From Granulibacter bethesdensis (GTDB lineage: Bacteria; Pseudomonadota; Alphaproteobacteria; Acetobacterales; Acetobacteraceae): DNA of 64,000 bases. The position numbers and the translations under genes were made by a program. Under the pieces are notes generated by a model. That model searched no databases. It was given only the letters and a program-made list of their open reading frames with translations, and was not told the DNA's origin. Numbering within the stretch: the stretch's first letter is position 1; each line of letters opens with the position of its first letter. The DNA lies in NCBI RefSeq assembly GCF_001889525.1, contig NZ_CP018192.1:1809493-1873492 (forward strand). The letters are read 5' to 3'. Of the stretch, positions 36,949 through 45,158 are shown piece by piece.

Positions 36949-37488
36949 TCATCCCTGTTCCGCATGGGACGGCATTTCGCCGAGCGCAAAAAACGTGCCG
37001 CAGCTCCAGACACCCAGCATCCGACGGCAACAGACATCATGCGGTTCCGCCAGCGCGACCAGCTCGTAATACACCGCCCGGCTGATCCGCGCCTCGACCG
37101 GAGGAGCGCCGTCTTCTCCATCCCTGACATGCAGATAAGGAGTTGGCTCGCAGGTCAGGATGTCATGCGCCACGCGGATCGGGTGGTCCTTTCCGGCAGT
37201 GATGAGCTGATCGACATTGGTGCGGAAAGTCAGCGTCTGATGGCGGCCACAGCCGGTCCAGTCCAGCTCCACCGCGACAAAGGGCGCATCCTCGACCTCG
37301 ATCCGGCCTTCCTCGACCGGGGTGCGCAGCTTGTACCCATCCCGATCCCGTCGCAGCACAGACGCAAACAGGCAGACCAGCTCCTTACGGGCGATGGGGC
37401 TGCCACGATACAGCCATGTGCCATCACGCCGGATCAGAAACGGCAGCACACCGCAACATGCGCTGCCAGCCTGCGCCGCCTCGCCCAT
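36949..37488 (-). CDS. DUF1285-family protein
   Basis: The product is 179 residues if started at the ATG at 37488 (MGEAAQAGSACCG). The family core is clear: LPFLIRRDGTWLYRGSPIAR, KELVCLFASVLRRD, VEDAPFVAVELDW and LTFRTNVDQLITAGKDHPIR. Function is unknown; structures of relatives show a small alpha/beta fold. The frame stays open upstream to 37680, but that part is low in conserved features, so I prefer the short form; a GTG at 37557 is an alternative. It is directly followed by the Nudix gene. Confidence 0.85.
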   Translation of the reverse strand: MGEAAQAGSACCGVLPFLIRRDGTWLYRGSPIARKELVCLFASVLRRDRDGYKLRTPVEEGRIEVEDAPFVAVELDWTGCGRHQTLTFRTNVDQLITAGKDHPIRVAHDILTCEPTPYLHVRDGEDGAPPVEARISRAVYYELVALAEPHDVCCRRMLGVWSCGTFFALGEMPSHAEQG

Positions 37489-37713
37489 GACGGCATCAGG
37501 GGAAAAACCCTGCTTCTCATGGCAGGAAAGGCTGTTCAATGTGCTGTTATCGACCACGTTCCATCCCAGGTTTGATCCGATGACGCCGGAAAGACCGCCT
37601 GAAAGGCATCGCGCGGAGGAAAGCCCCCCACAGCAATATCGCCTTGAGAGCGATATAGGAAGTCTCTCTCTGCTGATCAAACGGCACGATCGCAGATTAG
37701 CCTTGGCTCTGCA

Positions 37714-39123
37714 TCAGAGCCTGACAGGCTCGGAGGGATGCTCTGGCGCGGCAAAGGGGACCGCCATGAGGCGTTGCTCCGTTTTTGTCTGCCGCAGCCT
37801 TGTGGCACGGCTGAAAAATGCGTTCAGCAGCACGGCGGAGACAGCCGTCAGTACGATCGGATCAGCCACGACCGGCCTCCATGCAGCAGGCAGCATCCGG
37901 AAAAAATCCGGCGCTACCAGCGGAATGACGCCCAGCCCGACCGACAGCGCCACCACCAGCACGGCATTATGCTCCGTCCTGTAATCGACGGTGGCAAGGA
38001 TCTTGATGCCGGTGGCCGCCACCATACCGAACATGATGAAAGCCGCCCCGCCCAGCACGCTGTAGGGAATGGTGGCGACGATAAAGGCCAGTTTCGGCAC
38101 CAGACCCAGCGCCAGCATGATGACCCCGCTGGCAACGCAGACATACCGGCTGAACACCCCCGTAATCCCGACCATGCCGACATTCTGGGAGTAGGAAACA
38201 TAGGGAAAGGTGTTGAACACCGCGCCGATCACGGTCCCCAGACCATCGGCCCGCAGCCCGCGTCTGATATCCTCCTCCGAGACGGGCTTCCCCACCACGC
38301 TGCCCAGCGCCATGAACATGCCCGTCGCCTCGATAAAGGTAATAGTGACCAGCAGGCACATGGTCAGGCAGGGGATCAGGTGAAAGCTGGGCATGCCGAA
38401 TTGCAGGGGCGTAACCACCCTCATCCACGGCTCCGCGGCAAGACCCGAGAAATCGACATCCCCCCGCAGGATGGTCAGCATATATCCCGTCAGCAGCCCG
38501 GCCATAACCGCGACATGGGACAGAAACCCGCGCGCGAAACGCACCAGCAGCAGGATGGTCAGGAGTACCACGACCGCCGCCGAGATATGGTGGAAGGAAC
38601 CGTAATCAGCTGCTCCAATCCCGCCGGCAGCCCAGTTGATGCCAATCCGCATCAACGAAATACCGATCATCATGATGATGGAGCCAGTCACGAGAGCAGG
38701 GAAAAAGCGCAGCATCCGCCCGATCAGCGGCACGATGGCCAGACCGAACAGCCCCCCGACCAGAGCAGCCCCGTAAATACCCTGTAAGCCTACTCCCGGC
38801 GTCGCGGCCATGGTCAGCATGGGAGGGATGCACAGACCGGTGACTCCCATGATGATGGGCAGGCGAATGCCGAACGAACCGAAGCCGATGGTCTGGATCA
38901 GTGTGGCAATGCCGCAGGCAAACAGATCGGCATTGATCAGCATGGCGATATGGGCCTGATCCAGATGCATCGCCGCACCGAGAATCAGCGGTGCCGCCAC
39001 CGCATTGGCATACATGACCAGAACATGCTGCACCCCGAGGGTCAGCAATCTGGGCCATGGCAGCATCTGATCCACAGGATGTCGTTTTTTGACAGCACTC
39101 CCGGATACGGAACCCGTCATCAT
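37714..39123 (-). CDS. NCS2-family purine (uric acid/xanthine) permease
   Basis: This 469-residue integral membrane symporter has about 12-14 helices. The nucleobase-ascorbate transporter signature is QNVGMVGITGVFSRYV (Q-N-x-G-x4-T-G-x2-S-R). VATIPYSVLGGAAFIMFGMV and FIEATGMFMALGSVVGKPVS are also typical. The QN pair and length point to xanthine/urate rather than uracil, but substrate is inferred. A LysR-type gene is divergently placed with an inverted repeat between them, suggesting control of this permease. Confidence 0.88.
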   Translation of the reverse strand: MMTGSVSGSAVKKRHPVDQMLPWPRLLTLGVQHVLVMYANAVAAPLILGAAMHLDQAHIAMLINADLFACGIATLIQTIGFGSFGIRLPIIMGVTGLCIPPMLTMAATPGVGLQGIYGAALVGGLFGLAIVPLIGRMLRFFPALVTGSIIMMIGISLMRIGINWAAGGIGAADYGSFHHISAAVVVLLTILLLVRFARGFLSHVAVMAGLLTGYMLTILRGDVDFSGLAAEPWMRVVTPLQFGMPSFHLIPCLTMCLLVTITFIEATGMFMALGSVVGKPVSEEDIRRGLRADGLGTVIGAVFNTFPYVSYSQNVGMVGITGVFSRYVCVASGVIMLALGLVPKLAFIVATIPYSVLGGAAFIMFGMVAATGIKILATVDYRTEHNAVLVVALSVGLGVIPLVAPDFFRMLPAAWRPVVADPIVLTAVSAVLLNAFFSRATRLRQTKTEQRLMAVPFAAPEHPSEPVRL

Positions 39124-39218
39124 TCATTCCTTCTCCGCCCGAACATGCGCAGGTTCACAAGCCCTGCCGCAGAAGGCTACGAATCATACCCGTTGCCTGC
39201 CAGTGCCCTTTTCTTGAC

Positions 39219-39245
39219 AAGGTGTTGTGAAAATCTGAACACCTT
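39219..39245. promoter_or_regulatory. Candidate LysR-type operator
   Basis: AAGGTGTT (39219-39226) and AACACCTT (39238-39245) form an exact inverted repeat with an 11-base spacer. It lies 40 bases before the lysR start and 95 bases before the permease start. A TTGACA at 39214-39219 overlaps it and could be a -35 element. Confidence 0.5.
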
Positions 39246-39285
39246 CTTCTGATGGCATGGTGCCAACATAAGTGATCAACAGCCT

Positions 39286-40200
39286 ATGCGACATCTGCGG
39301 ATTCTGACTCATATCGTCGATGTGGCCCGCAGCGGCTCCATCCGTCGCTCGGCCGAGCGTCTGCACATCACCGCCTCCGCCCTCACCCGCCAGATTCAGG
39401 ATTTCGAGGAGGAGCTGGGCACACCGGTTTTCGAGCGCACCGCACAGGGCATGCGTCTGAATGCCGCCGGGGAGCTGATCGTGCAGCATGCGCTGACCAG
39501 GGCGGCCGATCTGGATCAGATACGCTCCCGCATCGCCGATCTTCAGGGGGTGCGGCGCGGGCATGTGACGGTGGTGTGCAGTCAGGCTTTTGCCCGGCTC
39601 GACCTGCCGCGAGAAATCGAGGCATGCCGCAGGCTGCATCCGCTGGTTTCCTTCAGCATAAGGGTGCTGGATCACAGCCGCGCGCTGGAAGCGCTGCGCC
39701 GTTATGAGGCCGATCTGGCGCTGGTTCTGCAGCCCCTGCCGGACAGCGAGATTCAACCCCTGCTGCACTACGCCTTGCCGCTTTGCGCTGTGATGGCGTG
39801 GGATCATCCGCTGGCCAGGCGGGATGGCGCGCCGGTGCGGCTGCGGGCCTGTCTGGCGCATCGTCTGGCGCTGCCGGAACGTGGCATGGCCACCCGTCAG
39901 GCTCTGGATGAGGCGCTGTTACGGCTGGGGCAGACAGACCCCCAGGATATCGCCGTGGACTCTGATTCGATGGAGCTGCTGACCGAATATGTGCGCCGCG
40001 CCGGAGCCGTGACCTTTCAGGCCGCCAGCCCGTTGCAGGAGGAGGAAGCCGGTGATCTGTGCCTCCGTCCGCTCGACCCGCGTGATGCGGAGCCGGTTTC
40101 CTGCGTGCTGGGCCATCTGCGGGGCCGGGTGCTGTCTGTCGCGGCGGCCAAATTCGCCGATCAGCTCGCCCGAAGCCTGCATGCACGCTACGGGCACTGA
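39286..40200 (+). CDS. LysR-family transcriptional regulator
   Basis: This 304-residue protein has an N-terminal winged helix-turn-helix (residues 1-60: VDVARSGSIRRSAERLHITA, then SALTRQIQDFEEELGTPVFE) and a C-terminal effector-binding domain. It is divergent from the NCS2 permease, which is its most likely target; purines or their breakdown products may be effectors (inference). The inverted repeat at 39219-39245 is the probable binding site. Confidence 0.9.
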   Translation: MRHLRILTHIVDVARSGSIRRSAERLHITASALTRQIQDFEEELGTPVFERTAQGMRLNAAGELIVQHALTRAADLDQIRSRIADLQGVRRGHVTVVCSQAFARLDLPREIEACRRLHPLVSFSIRVLDHSRALEALRRYEADLALVLQPLPDSEIQPLLHYALPLCAVMAWDHPLARRDGAPVRLRACLAHRLALPERGMATRQALDEALLRLGQTDPQDIAVDSDSMELLTEYVRRAGAVTFQAASPLQEEEAGDLCLRPLDPRDAEPVSCVLGHLRGRVLSVAAAKFADQLARSLHARYGH

Positions 40201-40286
40201 TCTCCCGCTTTGCGATCGTGCGACAACATGTCACCATTTGCGTTGATCCTGTGACACGCGGCCAATTTCCACCATCGCCAGAGGAT

Positions 40287-41315
40287 ATGTGCATCATTAT
40301 GCCGGTCAGCATGTTTCAAAACGCCGACACTCACTCACTTGAAACCAGTCTCGCGGCGCTGGAAGCCACCGGCGCGAAAATAGCGGCGGTGCGCACCGAA
40401 ATCGGCAAGGCGATTTTCGGGCAGCGCGCGGTGATCGAACAGACTCTGGTGACGCTGCTCAGCGGCGGCCATCTGCTGCTGGTCGGGGTGCCGGGGCTGG
40501 GTAAAAGCCGTCTGGTGGAAACGCTCGGCACGGTGCTGGGCCTGCATGCCGGGCGGGTGCAGTTCACGCCCGATCTGATGCCCGCCGATATTCTCGGCAG
40601 CGAAGTGCTGGAGGAAACGGAGCTTGGCCGCCGCGCTTTCCGCTTTATCCCCGGCCCGATTTTCTGCCAGCTTCTGATGGCCGACGAGATCAACCGTGCC
40701 AGCCCGCGCACACAATCCGCGCTGCTTCAGGCGATGCAGGAGGGGAAGGTAGCGGTCGGTGGCGTGGAGCATGCCCTGCCGCGCCCGTTCCATGTGCTGG
40801 CGACACAGAACCCCGTGGAGCAGGAAGGCACCTATCCACTGCCGGAAGCACAGCTGGACCGGTTTCTGCTTCAGGTCACCCTGACCTACCCGGAGGCGGC
40901 CGATGAGCGCGCCATGTTGCTGGCCACCACCGGCGTGGAGGAAGACCGTCCGCAACAGGCCCTGACCGCCGAGGATCTGCTTCAGGCGCAGCGTCTGGTG
41001 CGGCAGATGCCGGTTGGTGACAGCGTGGTGGATGCGATTCTGGCGCTGGTGCGTGGCGCCCGCCCGGAAACCACGGAGGATACGGCATTGCGCCGTCATC
41101 TGGCCTGGGGGCCGGGGCCTCGTGCGGCGCAGGCCCTGATGCTGGCGACCCGCGCCCGTGCCCTGCTGGACGGGCGGCTGGCCCCAAGCCTCGATGACGT
41201 GGCAGCGCTGGCTCCGCCGGTGCTGCGGCATCGCATGGCGCTGGGTTTTGCCGCCCGCGCCGAGGGCATTCAGCTCGATCAATTGATCGAGCGCCTGATC
41301 GAGCGGATCGGGTGA
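40287..41315 (+). CDS. MoxR-family AAA+ ATPase
   Basis: This chaperone-like ATPase has about 342 residues. Walker A is GVPGLGKSRLVETL, Walker B LMADEINRASPRTQSALLQAM, and sensor 1 LATQNPVEQEGTYPLPEAQLDR. MoxR proteins help mature or load partner proteins carrying VWA domains. The next three genes (DUF58, BatA/DUF4159, VWA-like) are the usual partners and follow with overlaps or short gaps. ATGs at 40287, 40299 and 40311 are all possible starts; a longer frame from 40218 is unlikely. Confidence 0.92.
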   Translation: MCIIMPVSMFQNADTHSLETSLAALEATGAKIAAVRTEIGKAIFGQRAVIEQTLVTLLSGGHLLLVGVPGLGKSRLVETLGTVLGLHAGRVQFTPDLMPADILGSEVLEETELGRRAFRFIPGPIFCQLLMADEINRASPRTQSALLQAMQEGKVAVGGVEHALPRPFHVLATQNPVEQEGTYPLPEAQLDRFLLQVTLTYPEAADERAMLLATTGVEEDRPQQALTAEDLLQAQRLVRQMPVGDSVVDAILALVRGARPETTEDTALRRHLAWGPGPRAAQALMLATRARALLDGRLAPSLDDVAALAPPVLRHRMALGFAARAEGIQLDQLIERLIERIG

Positions 41316-42268
41316 GTCCAACCCCTATGCCAACCCCCATGGCGGCTTCTTCTCATCAGCAGGCCCTGCTGCGGGCACAGGCGGAGGCCGGGCGGTTGCC
41401 GCCTTTGCTGGCGGCGGCGGAGCGGGTCGCGTCCTCCGTCGCGCAGGGCGTGCATGGCCGCCGCCGCACCGGCAGCGGCGAGAGTTTCTGGCAGTTCCGC
41501 CCTTTCTCCCCCGGCGATACGCCCCGCCGCATCGACTGGCGGCAATCCGCCCGCTCCGGGCTGGATGCCCCGCGCGGCTGGTTCATCCGGGAGACGGAGT
41601 GGGAAGCCGCCCAGACGGTTTTTCTGTGGACCGACCGCTCTGCCTCGATGCAGTTCCGCTCGACCGGAACCACGGTCTCCAAGCTGGAACGGGCCGATCT
41701 GCTGTTGCTGGCGCTGGCCTCCCTGCTGCTGCGCGGCGGGGAGCGTGTGCGGCTGCTGGGAGCGGAAACGCGCTTCAGCGGCGGGCAGGCCGCGCTAGAG
41801 GCGCTCGCCATGGCGCTGAACACGCTGCCGCCGGGTGAGGTGCCACCTCTCTCCGCACCGGTGCCTCCTTTTTCCCATGCGGTGCTGATCGGCGATTTCC
41901 TCGCGCCGCTGGAGGAGATCCGCGCCTCACTGGCCCGGCTGGCGGCGCTGCCGGTCAGGGGCTGCGTGCTTCAGATTCTCGATCCGGCCGAAGTGCTGCT
42001 GCCTTATGAAGGCCGCGTGCGCTTCACCGGGATGGAAGCGGATGGGGAGGTGCTACTCCCCCGCGTCAACGCGGTGCGGGAGGAATATGCCAGACGGCTG
42101 GCCGCCCAACAGGAAGGACTGGCCGCGCTCTGTGCCGGGATGGGCTTCACCTTCTCCATCCACCGCACCGATCGGGGGCCGGAACTGCCTCTGCTGGCAC
42201 TGCATCAGGCGCTGGCCGGCAATCAGGGTGAGAACAGTCGGGCTGATAACAGTCGGGCCAGCACCTGA
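41312..42268 (+). CDS. DUF58-domain protein
   Basis: This 318-residue protein overlaps the moxR stop by 4 bases. The DUF58 signature is GESFWQFRPFSPGDTPRRID followed by WRQSARSG. A VWA-like core follows (TVFLWTDRSASMQFRS has the D-x-S-x-S metal site). The family works with MoxR ATPases. It has no signal peptide or membrane helix and is likely cytoplasmic. Confidence 0.88.
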   Translation: MSPTPMPTPMAASSHQQALLRAQAEAGRLPPLLAAAERVASSVAQGVHGRRRTGSGESFWQFRPFSPGDTPRRIDWRQSARSGLDAPRGWFIRETEWEAAQTVFLWTDRSASMQFRSTGTTVSKLERADLLLLALASLLLRGGERVRLLGAETRFSGGQAALEALAMALNTLPPGEVPPLSAPVPPFSHAVLIGDFLAPLEEIRASLARLAALPVRGCVLQILDPAEVLLPYEGRVRFTGMEADGEVLLPRVNAVREEYARRLAAQQEGLAALCAGMGFTFSIHRTDRGPELPLLALHQALAGNQGENSRADNSRAST

Positions 42269-42281
42269 TGGGAGGCAACCC

Positions 42282-45146
42282 ATGATGTTTCTGTCTCCAT
42301 GGCTGTTGCTGGCACTCGGCCTGCTGCCAATGCTGTGGTGGCTGCTGCGGGCCACACCTCCCGCCCCACGGCAGGAGAAATTTCCAAGCCTCCGTCTGCT
42401 GCGTGATCTGGCGATGCGGGAGGAAACACCAGCCCGCACGCCATGGTGGCTGCTGGCCCTGCGGATCGCTGCCGCCGCGCTGGTGATTATCGGGCTGGCC
42501 GGACCGGTCTCCACCCCGCTGGAGGGATTGCCCGGCCCGGCTGGTTCCTCCCGCTCTCCCCTGCTTCTGGTGCTGGATGATGGTTGGGCCTCTGCCCCGC
42601 GCTGGCCGGGCATCCTGCGCGCAGCAGAGCAGAGCCTGGATCGCGCCGCCATGGATGGGCGGCAGGCAGCCCTCCTGACCACTGCCCCCGGCGGAGACGG
42701 CACCCAGCCCACCCCCAGCCCGGTCATGGACCCCGCTCTGCTGCGCGCCCGCATCGGTGCGTTGCAGCCCCAGCCATGGGCCACCGATCACCGCGCCGCC
42801 GCTGCCATGCTGAACCGGCTGCCGGCCAATGGATGGGGTGTGGTGGCGATTCCAGATGGCCTCGCCCAACCGGGTGACGATGTGTTCGCCGCGGCATTGA
42901 ATCACCTCGGCCCGGTGATGAAGGTCGAGACCGAAGGCAGCACGCCCTTGCTGCTGCGCCCGCCCGTGATCCAGCCCGACCGGCTGATCCTGCGCGTATC
43001 CCATACCGGACGCAGCGCAGGGACCGATCATGCCGATGTGCTGGCGCAGACCGCCGATGGACGCAGCCTGTCCCGCACCCGCATTACCCTGCCCCCCACA
43101 CCAGGTACCGCCGAAGCACCACTGATCCTGCCGCCGGAGATCCGCAACCAGCTTGCAAGGCTGGTACTGGACGGACCACCTGGTGCAGGCGGAATCGTGC
43201 TGCTGGATGAACAGTCGCGCCGGCGTCCGGTAGGGCTGGTGGCGGCGGATCGCACCGCCGCCGACACGCCGCTGCTCGGCCCGCTCTATTATCTGCGTCG
43301 CGCTCTGGAACCCTATGCGGAGGTTCGGGAGGGCGATCTGAAAACCCTGCTCTCCCGCGATCTGTCCGTGCTGATCCTCGCCGACCGCCCGGTGGAAAAT
43401 GAGGAAGAACGCGCCGCCATCCTGCGCTTCGTCAACAAGGGTGGGGAGTTGATCCGCTTTGCCGGGCCGCATCTGGCCGCACATCCGGATGATCTGATGC
43501 CGGTCCGGCTGCTGGATGGCGACCGCCAGCTCGGCGGGGCAATGTCATGGGGACATCCGGCGCACCTGGCCCCCTTTCCACCCGGCCCCTTCGCCGGACT
43601 GCCTCCGCTCGGGATGGCGTCCTCTGACATAAGACGGGGTGACATAAGATCCGGCGATCAGAAAGCAGAGGATAAAACCGGGGCCGATATAAGGGTCTCG
43701 CGGCAGGTCATGGCGGAACCCTCCACCGATCTTGCCACGCATAGCTGGGCGGTGCTGGAGGATGGAACGCCTCTGGTCACCGAACGCAGTCAGGGGGCGG
43801 GGCGCATCGTTCTGTTTCATGTCACCGCCAATACAGACTGGTCCACTCTGCCGCTCTCCGGGCTGTTCGTGGAAATGCTGAAGCGGCTGGTCGGGCTGGC
43901 TGCCGGCGTGGCCTCCATTCCGCCCGACACCGTGCTTTCACCGACTGAGACGCTGGACGGATTCGGTCAGCCCGGCAGCCCGCCACAGGCCGCAACGCCG
44001 TTGCGCGCCGGAGATTTTGCCTCCACCCCGACCTCTCCCCATCATCCACCGGGGCTATACGGACCGGAACAGGGACGGCAGGCGCTGAATATCGGCACTG
44101 CCGCCCCTGCCCTTCTCCCCGCTGCACCCATTCCGGGAGCGCACAACGTCACCGCTGCCCTGCTGGGACGGCAGCATGCGTTCGGACCGGGACTGATCGC
44201 CACCGCGCTGGCTCTGCTGGCGCTGGATATGCTTCTGTCACTCTGGCTGCGCGGCATGCTGAAAAGGGGCGGAGGGGAGGAAGACGGCGCCCTCGCAACG
44301 CCCGCATCGAAACCCGCCTTTTTCGCCCGGCGGCGTAGAATGCTGAGCCTGCTCATCGGCGGCGCGGTCACCATGGCCGCGCTGCGCCCGCGCTCCGCGC
44401 CGGCTGCTTCAGGCGGGATCGCCGGGAATCCCGACAGCCATTATCCTTCACTCGCCATCCATCTCGCTTATGTCGTGACCGGCAATGCGGAGCAGGATGC
44501 CATCTCCCGCATGGGGTTGGCCGGGCTGGCCGATTTCGTCTCCGGCCGGACCGCCGCCACGATCGCGCCGCCCATCGGCGTGGTGCCGGGGCGGGATGAT
44601 CTCAGCTTCTATCCCCTGCTCTACTGGCCGCTGACCAGCGACCAGAATCAGGATGCCCTGCCGGAAACCATGCTCGCGGCGCTGAACGACTATATGGCGC
44701 ATGGTGGCATCATCCTGATCGACACGCGCGATGCCGGGGCCGGGGCCGGCATGAATGGCGGACATGAACGCCTGTTGCAGGCCATTGGGCGCTCCCTGAA
44801 TGTGCCGCCGCTGACCCCCCTGACGCCAGAGCATGTGCTGGCGCGCAGCTTCTATCTGCTGCACGATTTCCCCGGCCGTTACGCCGGTGGCGAGGTCTGG
44901 GTCCAGCGCGATGAGGACCGTGCCAATGACAGTGTCAGCCCGGTGATCATTGGCGGCAATGACTGGGCCTCGGCCTGGGCGGTGGATGATCAAGGGGGCC
45001 ATCCCTACGCCACCATTCCCGGCGGCGCGCGGCAGAGGCTGCTGGCCTACCGCTTCGGCACCAATCTGGTGATGTATGCGCTGACCGGAAACTATAAGGG
45101 CGATCAGGTGCATGTGCCCTCCATTCTCGACCGGCTCGGGCAGTAG
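42282..45146 (+). CDS. Membrane protein with BatA N-terminus and C-terminal DUF4159
   Basis: The product is 954 residues from the ATG at 42282, which has GGAGG 6 bases upstream. Two N-terminal helices form the BatA-type module (FLSPWLLLALGLLPMLWWLL, WWLLALRIAAAALVIIGLAG). A long periplasmic-type region includes a glutamine-amidotransferase-like fold (LLSRDLSVLILADRPVENEE). A further helix lies near FGPGLIATALALLALDMLLS, and a Tat-like or helical insert at RRRMLSLLIGGAVTMAALRP precedes the DUF4159 domain (LAYVVTGNAEQDAISRMGLA, SFYPLLYWPLTSDQN, GGIILIDTRDAG). The fusion is common in alphaproteobacteria, and its role is unknown beyond the link to MoxR. Confidence 0.85.
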   Translation: MMFLSPWLLLALGLLPMLWWLLRATPPAPRQEKFPSLRLLRDLAMREETPARTPWWLLALRIAAAALVIIGLAGPVSTPLEGLPGPAGSSRSPLLLVLDDGWASAPRWPGILRAAEQSLDRAAMDGRQAALLTTAPGGDGTQPTPSPVMDPALLRARIGALQPQPWATDHRAAAAMLNRLPANGWGVVAIPDGLAQPGDDVFAAALNHLGPVMKVETEGSTPLLLRPPVIQPDRLILRVSHTGRSAGTDHADVLAQTADGRSLSRTRITLPPTPGTAEAPLILPPEIRNQLARLVLDGPPGAGGIVLLDEQSRRRPVGLVAADRTAADTPLLGPLYYLRRALEPYAEVREGDLKTLLSRDLSVLILADRPVENEEERAAILRFVNKGGELIRFAGPHLAAHPDDLMPVRLLDGDRQLGGAMSWGHPAHLAPFPPGPFAGLPPLGMASSDIRRGDIRSGDQKAEDKTGADIRVSRQVMAEPSTDLATHSWAVLEDGTPLVTERSQGAGRIVLFHVTANTDWSTLPLSGLFVEMLKRLVGLAAGVASIPPDTVLSPTETLDGFGQPGSPPQAATPLRAGDFASTPTSPHHPPGLYGPEQGRQALNIGTAAPALLPAAPIPGAHNVTAALLGRQHAFGPGLIATALALLALDMLLSLWLRGMLKRGGGEEDGALATPASKPAFFARRRRMLSLLIGGAVTMAALRPRSAPAASGGIAGNPDSHYPSLAIHLAYVVTGNAEQDAISRMGLAGLADFVSGRTAATIAPPIGVVPGRDDLSFYPLLYWPLTSDQNQDALPETMLAALNDYMAHGGIILIDTRDAGAGAGMNGGHERLLQAIGRSLNVPPLTPLTPEHVLARSFYLLHDFPGRYAGGEVWVQRDEDRANDSVSPVIIGGNDWASAWAVDDQGGHPYATIPGGARQRLLAYRFGTNLVMYALTGNYKGDQVHVPSILDRLGQ

Positions 45147-45158
45147 GACGGGGATTTG

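Noticed and set aside
40201-40286. TGTCAC/GTGACA inverted repeat upstream of moxR
   Set aside because: The arms are only 6 bp and the spacing is irregular, so chance is likely.
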